This document shows, one piece after another, positions 27,695-38,163 of a DNA stretch of 64,000 nt; position 1 is the stretch's first letter, and each line of letters starts with the position of its first letter. The stretch is taken from contig NZ_QOLD01000070.1 of NCBI RefSeq assembly GCF_003333305.1, forward strand, positions 62,001 through 126,000, written 5' to 3'. A program made the translations under genes and the position numbers. The stretch comes from Candidatus Colwellia aromaticivorans (lineage in GTDB: Bacteria; Pseudomonadota; Gammaproteobacteria; Enterobacterales; Alteromonadaceae). The notes under the pieces are model-generated. The model had not been told where the DNA came from. It ran no database searches and worked only from the letters and a program-made list of their open reading frames with translations.

Positions 27695-30595
27695 ATGATG
27701 GAAAAAACATTCAACCCAACCGACATTGAACAATCTTTATATACTAGCTGGGAAGAGCAAGGTTACTTTAGCCCAACAGGCGAAGGAGATAGTTACAGCA
27801 TTGCAATTCCACCACCAAATGTCACCGGCTCTTTGCACATGGGACATGCTTTTCAACAAACCATCATGGATACGTTAATTCGCTACCAACGCATGCAGGG
27901 TAAAAATACCTTATGGCAAACGGGTTGTGACCATGCTGGTATTGCCACACAAATGGTGGTTGAGCGTAAAATTGCTGCTGAAGAAGATAAAACCCGTCAT
28001 GATTACGGACGCGAAGGTTTTATTGATAAAGTTTGGCAATGGAAAGAAGAGTCTGGCGGTACTATCAGCAAACAAATGCGTCGTTTAGGCAACTCTATTG
28101 ATTGGAGCCGTGAGCGCTTCACCATGGACGAGGGCATGTCAGAAGCCGTCCAAGAAGTTTTTGTTCGCTTATTTGAAGATGACTTAATTTATCGTGGTAA
28201 ACGCTTAGTTAACTGGGATCCTAAATTCCATACCGCTATTTCTGATTTAGAAGTTGAAAACAAAGATAAAAAAGGCCATATGTGGCACTTACGTTATCCA
28301 TTAGCTGATGGCGAAAAAACTGCCGAAGGTCTTGATTATTTGGTTGTAGCGACTACTCGACCTGAAACCATGTTAGGTGATACGGGCATTGCGGTTAATC
28401 CAGAAGATCCACGTTATAAAGATTTAATTGGCAAGCAAGTATTGTTACCACTGGTTAATCGTTTAATCCCTATTGTTGGTGATGATCATGCCGACATGGA
28501 AAAAGGCACTGGTTGTGTAAAAATAACGCCTGCCCATGATTTCAACGATAACGAAGTTGGCAAGCGTCACGCGCTACCACAAATAAATATTTTAGATAAA
28601 GACGCGGCAATTTTAGCCAGTGCTGAAGTTTACGATACCAAAGGCGAACTTTGTGATGCTTATAGTTCTGAATTACCAAGCGAATTCGCTGGGTTGGACA
28701 GATTTGTTGCCCGTAAAGCGATCGTTGCTAAATTTGATGAACTGGGTTTATTAGTTGAAGTTAAAGATCATGATTTAGTTGCCCCGTATGGTGATAGATC
28801 TGGCGTTATCATTGAACCTTTATTGACTGATCAATGGTATGTACGTGTTGAAAAACTTGCAGGCCCTGCCGTTGAAGCAGTTAAAGATGGCCAAATTGAA
28901 TTTGTGCCTAAGCAATACGAAAATTTATATTTCTCTTGGATGAACGATATTCAAGACTGGTGTATTTCACGTCAATTATGGTGGGGACACCGTATTCCTG
29001 CATGGTATGACGAAAATGGCAAAGTTTACGTTGGTCGCACCGAAGATGAAGTAAGAGCGAACAACGATATTGCCGCTGATGTCACACTAAAACAAGATAA
29101 CGATGTACTAGATACTTGGTTCTCTTCAGCCCTTTGGACTTTCTCAACTTTAGGTTGGCCAGAAGAAACTGAAGACTTAAAAACCTTTCATCCTACTGAT
29201 GTTTTAGTCACTGGTTTTGATATTATCTTCTTCTGGGTTGCCCGTATGATCATGATGACCATGCACTTTAACAAAGATGAAGAAGGTAAAGCGCAAATAC
29301 CTTTCAAAAAGATTTACATGACTGGTCTTATTCGTGATGAAAATGGCGATAAAATGAGTAAATCTAAAGGCAATGTTATTGATCCTTTAGACATGATTGA
29401 TGGTATTTCTTTAGAAGATTTATTAGCTAAACGTACTGGCAACATGATGCAGCCAAAACTTGCTAAGAAAATTGATAAGCTAACCAAAAAAGAATTTCCA
29501 AATGGCATTGAAGCCCATGGTACCGACGCGCTACGGTTTACCTTAACATCCGTTGCCACCACAGGTCGTGACATTAGTTGGGACATGAAACGTCTTGAAG
29601 GTTACCGTAACTTCACCAATAAGTTATGGAATGCTAGTCGTTATGTATTAATGAATACTGAAGAGTTTGATTGTGGCAACTCTTCACTTCAAGGAAAGAG
29701 CGGTGAAATGGAATTATCACTAGCCGATCGTTGGATTATAGGTCAATTTGAACAAACAGTGAAAACCGTACATGAAGCATTTGATACTTTCCGTTTTGAT
29801 CTTGCCTCACAAGCTTTGTATGAGTTCACTTGGAATCAATTCTGTGATTGGTACTTAGAGCTGACAAAGCCCGTGTTATTTCCTAGAGATCAAGAACAGG
29901 GAAATGAAGCCCAGCAACGTGGCACACGCCATACACTAGTGAATGTATTAGAAGGTTTATTACGCTTAATGCATCCTATTATGCCTTTTATCACTGAAAC
30001 TATTTGGCAACGTGTACAGCCATTAAGTGATTATCAGATCAAAAGCGGTAAAACTGACGACTCAATCATGGTTCAAGCATTTCCACAGTTTGATGCCAAT
30101 AAATGTGATCAACAAGCCATTGATGATTTAGAGTGGGTTAAACAGTTTATCGTTGCCATTCGTAATATTCGTGGTGAGATGGACATATCACCAAGCAAAT
30201 CATTACCAGTATTACTTAAAAACGTTAATGAACTTGACCAACGTCGCCTAGATGAAAATGAGCAGTTTTTAAGCTCTTTAGCGAAATTAGAAAGTATTTC
30301 TGTGCTAAATGATGATGAACAAGGGCCTGCTTGCGCTTCCGCTGTTGTCGGTGACTTATCGGTATTAATTCCTATGGCAGGACTTATAGATAAAGATGCA
30401 GAATTGGCTCGTTTAGACAGAGGAATTGATAAACTTGAAAAAGATGCAGCTAGAACACGTGGTAAGTTAAATAATGAGAACTTTGTTAGTAAAGCACCTG
30501 CGGCCGTTATTGATAAAGAAAAAGCTAAACTTAGCGAAGCTGAATCAGCCCTAGCGAAAATGTTAGAGCAAAAACAGCAAATAGCCGCATTATAA
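27695..30595 (+). CDS. valS: Valyl-tRNA synthetase
   Basis: A 966-residue class I synthetase that charges tRNA-Val and edits Thr. The HIGH-type motif is GSLHMGHAF (about residue 45), the KMSKS loop is KMSKSKGN (about 555), and the CP1 editing domain lies between with [15 protein letters not shown]. The C-terminal coiled-coil arm (about 890-966, ending [16 protein letters not shown]) is intact. I start it at the ATG at 27695 ([13 protein letters not shown]), the usual family start; a TTG at 27635 would add 20 unrelated residues. Confidence 0.97.
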   Translation: MMEKTFNPTDIEQSLYTSWEEQGYFSPTGEGDSYSIAIPPPNVTGSLHMGHAFQQTIMDTLIRYQRMQGKNTLWQTGCDHAGIATQMVVERKIAAEEDKTRHDYGREGFIDKVWQWKEESGGTISKQMRRLGNSIDWSRERFTMDEGMSEAVQEVFVRLFEDDLIYRGKRLVNWDPKFHTAISDLEVENKDKKGHMWHLRYPLADGEKTAEGLDYLVVATTRPETMLGDTGIAVNPEDPRYKDLIGKQVLLPLVNRLIPIVGDDHADMEKGTGCVKITPAHDFNDNEVGKRHALPQINILDKDAAILASAEVYDTKGELCDAYSSELPSEFAGLDRFVARKAIVAKFDELGLLVEVKDHDLVAPYGDRSGVIIEPLLTDQWYVRVEKLAGPAVEAVKDGQIEFVPKQYENLYFSWMNDIQDWCISRQLWWGHRIPAWYDENGKVYVGRTEDEVRANNDIAADVTLKQDNDVLDTWFSSALWTFSTLGWPEETEDLKTFHPTDVLVTGFDIIFFWVARMIMMTMHFNKDEEGKAQIPFKKIYMTGLIRDENGDKMSKSKGNVIDPLDMIDGISLEDLLAKRTGNMMQPKLAKKIDKLTKKEFPNGIEAHGTDALRFTLTSVATTGRDISWDMKRLEGYRNFTNKLWNASRYVLMNTEEFDCGNSSLQGKSGEMELSLADRWIIGQFEQTVKTVHEAFDTFRFDLASQALYEFTWNQFCDWYLELTKPVLFPRDQEQGNEAQQRGTRHTLVNVLEGLLRLMHPIMPFITETIWQRVQPLSDYQIKSGKTDDSIMVQAFPQFDANKCDQQAIDDLEWVKQFIVAIRNIRGEMDISPSKSLPVLLKNVNELDQRRLDENEQFLSSLAKLESISVLNDDEQGPACASAVVGDLSVLIPMAGLIDKDAELARLDRGIDKLEKDAARTRGKLNNENFVSKAPAAVIDKEKAKLSEAESALAKMLEQKQQIAAL

Positions 30596-30610
30596 GTAAA
30601 AAAACAACGT

Positions 30611-30641
30611 GCCTATGTACTTTACTCAGGAGTACATAGGC
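30611..30641. terminator. Hairpin after valS, a minimal form of a dispersed repeat
   Basis: GCCTATGTACT and AGTACATAGGC form a perfect 11-bp stem around TTACTCAGG. It is probably the valS terminator, or that of the channel gene on the other strand, where a T-rich run follows. The same left half (GCCTATGTACTTTACTCAGG) opens the longer repeats at 44047 and 50779, so this copy lacks their interior. Confidence 0.65.
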
Positions 30642-30683
30642 AAGTAACATTATTTATGCTACTTCACGTACCTTCTAGGAAAC

Positions 30684-31517
30684 TTACTTTGCATCTTGTT
30701 GCACTATATTTCTTCGATAAATAATGTGGTACACAATACCTACCAGCAAGCTGCCACCAACCAAATTACCTAAAATAACTGGCAGTAAATTACTAAAAAA
30801 ACCAGCCCAAGTAACGGTTTCTGCCGCTAGGTTTGTCGTGTTAAAAGCCTTTTCCAGCATAGCTAGAGGGATAATATACATATTAGCAATACAGTGCTCA
30901 AAACCTGCAGCAACAAAAGCAGAAATAGGAAAAACAATCGCAACCGCCTTATCAATGACGGTTCGTCCTGCAAAAGCCATCCATACAGCCATGCAAACTA
31001 ACACATTACATAGTACCCCTTTAAAAAAAGCACTCCAAAATGGCATAGCGGTTTTTACCATAGCTATCTTTATATATTGCTCAGCAATTGCGCCATTATT
31101 CATTTCAGTATGACCTGAAAGAAACACCAATACCGCCAACCCCGCCGCACCAATGAAGTTAGCCAAGCAAACTATAATCCAGTTTCTTAATAATTCTAAG
31201 CTAGATATTTTTCCCTCTGCCCACGCCATTGCTAACAAATTATTACCGGTAAATAATTCTGCTCCTGCAACAATCACTAAAATTAACCCTAAAGAAAATG
31301 CCAATCCGCCAACCACTTGACCAGTAGCAAAACCAATAGAGGCATCTGATTTAATCAACACAAAATAAAGAGCACCCAAACCGATAAATGCACCTGCAAG
31401 TACACCTAACATCAACAAAGATAGAAACGGCAAACGCACTTTAGCAACACCAACATTATTTACCCGTTGGGCTATTTCTTTGGGAGAGAAAGCATCAGAG
31501 CCAAATATTTCAGACAT
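30684..31517 (-). CDS. Formate/nitrite transporter family channel
   Basis: A 277-residue FNT protein. Six membrane helices are evident, with GAELFTGNNLLAMAWAEGKI, FIGAAGLAVLVFLSG, NVLVCMAVWMAF and GFEHCIANMYIIPLAML as family landmarks; the conserved His in GFEHCIANM is part of the pore gating triad region. FNT channels pass formate, nitrite or hydrosulfide as pentamers in the inner membrane. It is divergent from the formate dehydrogenase genes, so formate is the likely cargo, by inference. An FNR-type site lies between the two. Confidence 0.9.
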   Translation of the reverse strand: MSEIFGSDAFSPKEIAQRVNNVGVAKVRLPFLSLLMLGVLAGAFIGLGALYFVLIKSDASIGFATGQVVGGLAFSLGLILVIVAGAELFTGNNLLAMAWAEGKISSLELLRNWIIVCLANFIGAAGLAVLVFLSGHTEMNNGAIAEQYIKIAMVKTAMPFWSAFFKGVLCNVLVCMAVWMAFAGRTVIDKAVAIVFPISAFVAAGFEHCIANMYIIPLAMLEKAFNTTNLAAETVTWAGFFSNLLPVILGNLVGGSLLVGIVYHIIYRRNIVQQDAK

Positions 31518-31598
31518 AGTTATTTCCTTAAAAAAAGCACCTAAGTAGTATTACTTTAGTCTCATTAAAGGTAACTAACCTACAAAATTAAGCATAGT

Positions 31599-31612
31599 CT
31601 GATTTAGATCAT
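31599..31612. promoter_or_regulatory. FNR-type operator between the FNT channel and formate dehydrogenase genes
   Basis: CTGATTTAGATCAT has the perfect dyad halves TGAT and ATCA around a four-base spacer, as in the FNR/CRP-family site TTGAT-N4-ATCAA. A TATACT at 31646-31651 lies about 40 bp from its centre on the formate dehydrogenase side. The same core occurs in inverse orientation at 43607-43620. Regulation by oxygen is inferred. Confidence 0.65.
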
Positions 31613-31691
31613 AAAAGTAATGAGTAGCATAAAAAACAACCAATTTATACTGCTATACTTTAACGCAAATGGATTATAGAAAGGTGTTGTT

Positions 31692-33782
31692 ATGTGCGCG
31701 GATCTCGTTAAAACAATCTGCCCATTTTGTGGGGTTGGTTGTGGTATTTGCTTAAAAGTAGATGAACAAGGACAGTTACTGAGTGTTGAACCACAACAAA
31801 ACCATCCCATAAGTCAGGGGAAACTCTGTGATAAAGGTTGGAGTACCGCTTACGCCATCAACTCAGATCAGCGCTTAACCCAGCCATTAAAGCGCATCAA
31901 CAAAAGCTTTTATCCTATTAGCTGGCAAGAAGCATTAACCACTATAGCCGATGAGCTAACCGCAATTATTGATGAGTCAGGTAGCCAAGCAGTCGGTGTT
32001 ATCAGCAGCGCTAGAGCCAGTAATGAAGATAACTATGCCGCTCAAAAGTTTGCCCGTGCGGTATTAAAAACCAATAATATTGATCATTGTGCTCGTATTT
32101 GCCACAGTCCTACGGTCGCCGGTCTAAAACAATCTTTAGGCTCTGGTGCTATGACCAATAGCGCCAAGGATATTCTTGAGACAGACTTAATGCTAGTTTT
32201 TGGTGCCGATCCCACCGAAAACCACAGTATTTTAGGTGGTCATATTATGCAAGCACATGCTCAAGGCACTGAACTGATTGTGGTTGACCCCAGAGTAACC
32301 CGCCTTGCCAAGCTAACCCCTATGCATTTACAACTTAAACTCGGCAGTAATATTGCCTTAATCAATGCATTATTACATGTCATTATTAAAGAACAATGGT
32401 TTGATCAACGCTTTGTTGAATCACGCACTCAAGGCTTTGAGCAACTAGCAAAACATGTCAAAGATATAACACCAGAGTCCGTAGAGAGCACCACTGGAGT
32501 CAGTGCTGAATTAATTCGAACCACGGCTAGGGCTTATAGCCATGCAAAACGTGCAATGATTTTCTATGGTATGGGCATTACCCAATATGTTAGCGGCACT
32601 AACAATGTTATCTCGTTGGCTAATTTAGCATTGACCTGCGGCCATATAGGTAAAGCAGGTACAGGCGTTAACCCGCTGCGGGGACAAAACAATGTGCAAG
32701 GAGCATGTGATATGGGGTGCTTACCCAATGTTTATCCTGGTTATCAAGCGGTAGCAGAATTAGAAAACCAAGAAAAGTTTAGCAAGGCTTGGGGGACTAA
32801 AGTAACACAACAGGCTGGCTTAACCTCACTTGGCATGACTAAAGCAGCTCAATCAGGCGATTTTCGCGCCTTACTACTTTTTGGTGAAGATCCTGTGGTA
32901 ACCGACCCCGATCAAAACCATGTGCAATCGTCTTTAAAGAATCTAGACTTATTTGTGGTAGCCGAACTAACAATGACAGAAACCGCCAAATTAGCTGATA
33001 TTATTTTGCCCGCAGCCTCTTTTGCCGAAAAAGACGGTACCTTTACCAATTGCGAGCGACGAGTACAAAAAGTAAATCAAGCCATAGCACCACTGGGTGA
33101 AGCTAAAGGTGATTGGCAGTGGTTACAGGCATTAGCGAAAGAAATGGGTAGTAAGTTGTTAAACTGGCAAAGCAGCGAGGATGTATTTAATGAAATGGCT
33201 GCACTAACTCCCCCTTATCAGGCGATGACTTACCAAAAAATTACTGATAACTCAGGCTTACAATGGCCATGCACCAACGAAACACCTAATGGCACAACCA
33301 TTTTGCATCAGCAAAGTTTTCCTATTGGTAGAGCACGATTTATTTGCGTTAATCAAGTTGATATTGATGAATCAACCGATGACAACTATCCACTATTATT
33401 AACCACTAACCGCCTACATTTTCACTATGGTTGTGGCTCAATGACACGTAACTCTCCCCTATTAGAACGGGAAACACCACCGGGCGTGCTATTTATTAAC
33501 CCTATTGATGCGAAAGCGTTGAATATTAATCACCAAGCACCTGTCAGTATTAAATCTCGTCGCGGCTATGTTGAAACCCGCGCCATGTTTAGTGATGATG
33601 TACCTGTAGGCTTAGTGTCTATGCCTTATCATTTTAAAGAAGCACCCTCTAACCAACTCACTAATACCGCACAAGATCCTGTCACTAAAATGCCAGAGCT
33701 TAAAGCTTGCGCCGTTGTTGTAGCTGCTTTAGCCAAAGACCAAGTACCTAAAACGATACAACAATTACAGGAGGGTAAATAA
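31692..33782 (+). CDS. Molybdopterin formate dehydrogenase catalytic subunit (Cys type)
   Basis: A 696-residue molybdopterin oxidoreductase of the formate dehydrogenase clade. The N-terminal [4Fe-4S] site is formed by C10, C13, C17 and C46. The active-site stretch ARICHSPTVAGLKQSLGSGA corresponds to the Sec region of E. coli FdhF, and residue 137 is encoded by TGC, so this is a cysteine enzyme needing no selenium. The C-terminal MopB domain (about 575-690) with TTNRLHFHYGCGSMTRNSPL is intact. No extra ferredoxin domains are present. It starts a three-gene operon with one base to the next gene, and it would oxidise formate to CO2 in the cytoplasm. Confidence 0.88.
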   Translation: MCADLVKTICPFCGVGCGICLKVDEQGQLLSVEPQQNHPISQGKLCDKGWSTAYAINSDQRLTQPLKRINKSFYPISWQEALTTIADELTAIIDESGSQAVGVISSARASNEDNYAAQKFARAVLKTNNIDHCARICHSPTVAGLKQSLGSGAMTNSAKDILETDLMLVFGADPTENHSILGGHIMQAHAQGTELIVVDPRVTRLAKLTPMHLQLKLGSNIALINALLHVIIKEQWFDQRFVESRTQGFEQLAKHVKDITPESVESTTGVSAELIRTTARAYSHAKRAMIFYGMGITQYVSGTNNVISLANLALTCGHIGKAGTGVNPLRGQNNVQGACDMGCLPNVYPGYQAVAELENQEKFSKAWGTKVTQQAGLTSLGMTKAAQSGDFRALLLFGEDPVVTDPDQNHVQSSLKNLDLFVVAELTMTETAKLADIILPAASFAEKDGTFTNCERRVQKVNQAIAPLGEAKGDWQWLQALAKEMGSKLLNWQSSEDVFNEMAALTPPYQAMTYQKITDNSGLQWPCTNETPNGTTILHQQSFPIGRARFICVNQVDIDESTDDNYPLLLTTNRLHFHYGCGSMTRNSPLLERETPPGVLFINPIDAKALNINHQAPVSIKSRRGYVETRAMFSDDVPVGLVSMPYHFKEAPSNQLTNTAQDPVTKMPELKACAVVVAALAKDQVPKTIQQLQEGK

Positions 33783-33783
33783 T

Positions 33784-34803
33784 ATGGAAATTTATCATCT
33801 TGATGATTTGAGCTTACTACAGCAACATTTACTGGCTCAATATCAACTTTATCAAGTGGTCAAAAATGACGATAAACAATGCTCTTGGCAACAGCAAACT
33901 AAAGAAAGAAATGAACCGCTTATTGCTGAGCTACCCCAAAGCTCTGCGAAAGATTTTTTCTTTGCTGAGCATGAAAATTTACTGATCTTTAATGGTGAGT
34001 ATTTTCAAGAAACCTTACCCACACCTGCACCTTTCGTATTATTTGGCATATTAAGCTGCGACCTCACCGCTATTAGTTACCAAGATCAGTTTTTTAAAGA
34101 CGACCCTTATTATCAAGCTAGGCGTCAACAATGCTTGTTGGTAGGGTTAGATTGTATTAAGCCTTGTCAGCAAGGTTTTTGTCCCACGGTAGATGCAGGC
34201 CCCGGAGTTAGAGAACACACTGCAGATATTATTTTGCACCCGCTAGAAAATCATCAATGGTTATTGATCAGTACTAACGATAAAGGCACTGAAGCAATTA
34301 AAGGATTATCACTTAAAACATGTCACTGGCATTTTTTAACTCAACGAGATCTCACTTTACACCAATGTGAGCAAGAATTTACCGATGACAGCGATATAAC
34401 TCAAGCTATAGATAAACTGAATAATGGTGAAGTGAGTGATTCATTTTGGCAACAACTGGCGGTACAGTGCCTTGGTTGCTCTGGTTGCACCACCTTATGC
34501 CCTACTTGTTCATGTTACGGCACTCGTAGTATTACCGATGAATCAGAAGACAAGAAGGTGATAACACAGCAACGTTTTTGGGATTCTTGTCTTTATGAAG
34601 GATTTCAACGAGAAGCTAGTTTTCACAATCCATCCGCCGAAGCAGGTAAAAGAGTGCAGCGATTTTGGCAACATAAATTTGGCAACGAATTTTTTGCTGA
34701 ATTTAATCGTCATGGCTGTGTTGGTTGTGGTCGTTGTGAGCAAACTTGCCCAGGTGTTATTGGCGTACATAGTGTAATGAAAAGGATTAATAATAATGCT
34801 TAG
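33784..34803 (+). CDS. 4Fe-4S electron-transfer subunit, sulfhydrogenase-beta-like
   Basis: A 339-residue iron-sulfur protein of the HydB/anaerobic sulfite reductase A type. Two Cys-rich clusters stand out in the C-terminal half: LGCSGCTTLCPTCSCYG (about 235) and HGCVGCGRCEQTCPG (about 310), together two [4Fe-4S] sites, plus an N-terminal VLFGILSCDLTAI and CLLVGLDCIKPCQQGFCP segment. It would carry electrons between the formate dehydrogenase subunit and the flavoprotein encoded next. A strong ribosome site (CAGGAGGG) precedes it and it overlaps the next gene by eight bases. Confidence 0.85.
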   Translation: MEIYHLDDLSLLQQHLLAQYQLYQVVKNDDKQCSWQQQTKERNEPLIAELPQSSAKDFFFAEHENLLIFNGEYFQETLPTPAPFVLFGILSCDLTAISYQDQFFKDDPYYQARRQQCLLVGLDCIKPCQQGFCPTVDAGPGVREHTADIILHPLENHQWLLISTNDKGTEAIKGLSLKTCHWHFLTQRDLTLHQCEQEFTDDSDITQAIDKLNNGEVSDSFWQQLAVQCLGCSGCTTLCPTCSCYGTRSITDESEDKKVITQQRFWDSCLYEGFQREASFHNPSAEAGKRVQRFWQHKFGNEFFAEFNRHGCVGCGRCEQTCPGVIGVHSVMKRINNNA

Positions 34804-35650
34804 TCATATTCCTGATGCTATTGAATTAGTAGATTATATTGATGATGGTGAACAGGCTCGTCATTATCAATTTCGATTAGTAAACATAAACAAACCCAGT
34901 GAAAAAAACACTAATAACAACACCGCTAAGCACCATTGGCAAGATGCACAACCTGGACAGTTTTTCATGCTTAATGTGCCTAGTATTGGCGAAGCCGCCT
35001 TTACTTTTACTGAGCCTCCCAACGAGCAAGGAGAATTTCGCGCCTTAATTCGTCAAATGGGAAAACTGACCACTACCTTATTTACTCTGCCCAAAGGTGA
35101 CATTTTGGGCGCACGCGGACCTTTTGGTCGAGGTTGGCCACTAGAAAAAATTAATAAGAAAAATATTATCATTATTGCCGGTGGCTGTGGTTTAGCACCA
35201 CTTGTTAACTTAATTGATAGTCTCATTGATAACTTGACAGCTAGCCAACAATTAGTCTTAATTTATGGAGCCCAAAACAAGCAGGCACAACTATTAACGA
35301 CTGAACGTGAACGCTGGCAACAGCATATTAAGATTTATAACAGCTTAGATGAAATCAATGATCAATACACGTTAGTCGAAAATGAAAGCCAAGGTACACC
35401 ACTTGATATAGTAGACATCGCACTTGCTACTTTTATCAAACCAGCTACAACAGCACTATTGTGTGGTCCTGAAATAATGATGAACAGCGCGGCAAAAAAA
35501 TTAGTTGATAATGGCATTGCCAGTGATGATATTTTTCTCGCCATTGAAAGGCGCATGCACTGCGCTATTGGGCTATGCGGTCATTGTTATTTAAATGAAC
35601 GCTATGTTTGTAAAAATGGTCCTACTTTTAGTTGGCAAGAGTTACAGTAA
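34796..35650 (+). CDS. FAD/NAD(P)-binding oxidoreductase subunit, sulfhydrogenase-gamma-like
   Basis: A 284-residue ferredoxin-reductase-type flavoprotein with a C-terminal [2Fe-2S] site. The FAD-binding barrel covers about 1-105, and IIIAGGCGLAPLVNLIDSL (about 122-140) is the NAD(P)-binding start. LLCGPEIMM lies near 225, and the last 35 residues hold MHCAIGLCGHC and VCKNGP, the iron-sulfur ligands of HydG/PyrK-type proteins. With its two neighbours it forms a likely soluble NAD(P)-linked formate dehydrogenase. The three-gene set converges on the PEP synthase gene with a 14-bp gap. Confidence 0.87.
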   Translation: MLSHIPDAIELVDYIDDGEQARHYQFRLVNINKPSEKNTNNNTAKHHWQDAQPGQFFMLNVPSIGEAAFTFTEPPNEQGEFRALIRQMGKLTTTLFTLPKGDILGARGPFGRGWPLEKINKKNIIIIAGGCGLAPLVNLIDSLIDNLTASQQLVLIYGAQNKQAQLLTTERERWQQHIKIYNSLDEINDQYTLVENESQGTPLDIVDIALATFIKPATTALLCGPEIMMNSAAKKLVDNGIASDDIFLAIERRMHCAIGLCGHCYLNERYVCKNGPTFSWQELQ

Positions 35651-35664
35651 ATAACCCCGCTTAA

Positions 35665-38115
35665 TTACTGTAACTCTTGTTCAGCTTTGGCAATATGCAC
35701 ACTAGCTTTTGCGACAGAGTCTGGATTTAAGGAAATAGAGTCAATACCAGATTTTACCAAAAACTCTGCAAATTCAGGATGGTCTGACGGTGCTTGTCCA
35801 CAGATCCCCACTTTACAATGGTGCTGATGAGCCACTTTGATCACTTGCGCTATCATGCTTTTCACCGCCTCATCTCTCGCATCAAATAACGGCTTTAATT
35901 CGACTGAGTCTCGATCTATGCCCAGTACTAATTGGGTTAAATCATTACTGCCAATGGAAAATCCATCAAAACGCTGAGCAAATTTATCGGCTAAAATAAT
36001 GTTCGAGGGAATTTCACACATAACATAAACCTGCAAACCATTAACACCACGGGTTAGCCCAGCTTCTGCCATTACAGCCAGCACTTTGTCAGCCTCACTT
36101 GGCGTACGGCAAAAAGGGATCATAACAATAATATTATCAAAGCCCATCTCTTGGCGCGCCTTAATAATCGCTTGGCATTCAAGCTTAAAAGCAGCTCGAT
36201 AAAGCGGGTGATAATAACGTGAAGCGCCACGAAGCCCTAGCATGGGATTTTCTTCTTCAATTTCAAAAAACTCCCCGGCCAATAACCCGCGGTATTCATT
36301 TGATTTAAAATCTGACATACGCACTATCACAGGTTTCGGGTATTGTGAGGCCGCAATTTTACCGACACCTAAGGCGAGCTTATCAACAAAGTAATCAGGG
36401 GGATTTTGATAACCTTGGGTTAATTGAGCAATTTTGGCTCTGACTTTTTCGTCAGTCACTTTTTCAGGCTCTATCAAGGCCATAGGGTGTAAACAAATTT
36501 GGCTGGAAATAATAAATTCAATACGCGTTAAACCAATGCCGGCTACAGGCAATGACCACCACCTAAAAATACCATCAGGCATTGCAGCATTGATCATAAT
36601 ATCTGTTTTAGTTTTTGGTATATCCGCTAAATTAACCGCGCTTTCTTCAAAAGCTAACTTACCTTGATAAACCTTTCCTATCGATCCTTCCGCGCAGCTT
36701 AACGTCACAGCTTGATCATTGTGCAATAGTTGTGTGGCATTTTCACAACCCACTATAGCGGCTACTTTTAACTCTCGACTAACAATAGCCGCATGGCTAG
36801 TTGGTCCGCCACTGTCAGTGATTATACCCGCTGCTTTACGCATGATTGGCACCCAATCAGGATCAGTTCTTTGCGTCACTAAAACGGCCCCATCTGGAAA
36901 CTGTTCAATATCTTCTGGGCTATCTATTTTAAATACTTCACCACTAGCAATAGCGCTACCAACACTTGCCCCTTGCACCAATACAGTGGACTTTTCTTTT
37001 AGTTTATAATTTACTAGTACTGAGCCCACTTTTTGTGATTCCACCGTTTCAGGCCTAGCCTGAACGATATAAAGTTGCTGAGTATTAGTGTCTTTCGCCC
37101 ACTCCATATCCATAGCGCAGCCATAATGTTGCTCTATTTTTACTGCCCAGCGAGCAAGTGTTAATATTTCATCGTCACTCAGTACTAATGCTACCCTTTC
37201 CTTTTCGCTAGTATCACAGGTAGTGGTTGGATCTGGTGATGATGAGGAAAACAACATTTTGACTAGCTTGCTACCACGCTGCTTTTCAATGATAGGGATA
37301 AACTTTTCTTGAGAAAGTGAGGCTTGAGAAGCAGAGCTTTGACCAAGTAAGGGCTTATATACCATAAAGCTATCGGGTGTTACTGTGCCCTTAACAATCG
37401 TTTCACCCAAACCCCAAGCACCATTAATCACAACCACATCAGGAAAACCTGTTTCAGTATCAAGACTAAACATCACCCCAGCACACTGGGAATTAAGCAT
37501 TTGTTGTATGCCAACAGAAAGTGCCACTTGCTGATGACTAAAACCTTGCTCTTGCCGATAAACAATAGCTCTATCAGTATAAAGTGAGGCAAAACATTGA
37601 CGACAGGCTTCAAGTAGATCAATTTCACCCGTGATATTTAAATAACTTTCTTGCTGACCAGCAAAACTCGCCTCAGGTAAATCTTCTGCTGTCGCAGAGC
37701 TTCTTACCGCAACGCTGATATTCTCTTGCGCCTTTTCTTTAGACAGGTGCTTTGAAAGCTGTTGATAAGCTTTAACAATTTCTGCTTGCTGCGCCGCTGT
37801 AAACTCACCTTGGCTGATCAACTTTCTAATCGCACTTCCTGTTACCGCTAAGCTTTGAGCATCCGTAAAGTATTCTTGTAAGTGCTGCTTAATAGGTTCA
37901 TCAAGATTATTTTGCTTCAAAAAATCACGAAATAGTTGAGCACTAGTAGCGAAGCCTGTCGGCACAGCAATATCATCATGCGCCATAGCCGTGATCATTT
38001 CGCCTAGGCTAGCATTTTTACCCCCTACTTTAGCAACATCAGCAATGGTTAATTCATCAAACCAATAAATGTATGGGCTATTCTTATGATCAGAAATATC
38101 GGTGCTATCAACCAT
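35665..38115 (-). CDS. ppsA: Phosphoenolpyruvate synthase
   Basis: An 816-residue enzyme converting pyruvate, ATP and water to PEP, AMP and phosphate. The ATP-grasp domain occupies about 1-360, with VGGKNASLGEM and VAVRSSATAEDLPEASFAGQ. The swivelling phosphohistidine domain has GGPTSHAAIVSREL, and the C-terminal PEP/pyruvate barrel ends with VGICGQAPSDHPEFAEFLV, holding the catalytic Cys. It is slightly longer than E. coli PpsA (792). It follows the acyl carrier protein gene by 48 bp on the same strand, so it can be the last gene of that operon, though AAGGAA before its ATG allows independent translation. Confidence 0.95.
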   Translation of the reverse strand: MVDSTDISDHKNSPYIYWFDELTIADVAKVGGKNASLGEMITAMAHDDIAVPTGFATSAQLFRDFLKQNNLDEPIKQHLQEYFTDAQSLAVTGSAIRKLISQGEFTAAQQAEIVKAYQQLSKHLSKEKAQENISVAVRSSATAEDLPEASFAGQQESYLNITGEIDLLEACRQCFASLYTDRAIVYRQEQGFSHQQVALSVGIQQMLNSQCAGVMFSLDTETGFPDVVVINGAWGLGETIVKGTVTPDSFMVYKPLLGQSSASQASLSQEKFIPIIEKQRGSKLVKMLFSSSSPDPTTTCDTSEKERVALVLSDDEILTLARWAVKIEQHYGCAMDMEWAKDTNTQQLYIVQARPETVESQKVGSVLVNYKLKEKSTVLVQGASVGSAIASGEVFKIDSPEDIEQFPDGAVLVTQRTDPDWVPIMRKAAGIITDSGGPTSHAAIVSRELKVAAIVGCENATQLLHNDQAVTLSCAEGSIGKVYQGKLAFEESAVNLADIPKTKTDIMINAAMPDGIFRWWSLPVAGIGLTRIEFIISSQICLHPMALIEPEKVTDEKVRAKIAQLTQGYQNPPDYFVDKLALGVGKIAASQYPKPVIVRMSDFKSNEYRGLLAGEFFEIEEENPMLGLRGASRYYHPLYRAAFKLECQAIIKARQEMGFDNIIVMIPFCRTPSEADKVLAVMAEAGLTRGVNGLQVYVMCEIPSNIILADKFAQRFDGFSIGSNDLTQLVLGIDRDSVELKPLFDARDEAVKSMIAQVIKVAHQHHCKVGICGQAPSDHPEFAEFLVKSGIDSISLNPDSVAKASVHIAKAEQELQ

Positions 38116-38137
38116 GATACTGTTCCTTATTTTTAGT

Positions 38138-38160
38138 TATACCCGTTCCACTTAAAGATG
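38138..38160. repeat. Solitary terminus of the TATACCCGT element family
   Basis: TATACCCGTTCCACTTAAAG is almost the same as the left end of the element at 44489. No matching right end is near. It sits in the 48-bp gap between the ACP and PEP synthase genes, so it may be the scar of an excised or decayed element. Confidence 0.5.
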
Positions 38161-38163
38161 CTT

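Noticed and set aside
32100-32102. Selenocysteine codon in the formate dehydrogenase
   Set aside because: The codon aligned with Sec is TGC (Cys137), and no in-frame TGA or SECIS-like hairpin is seen.
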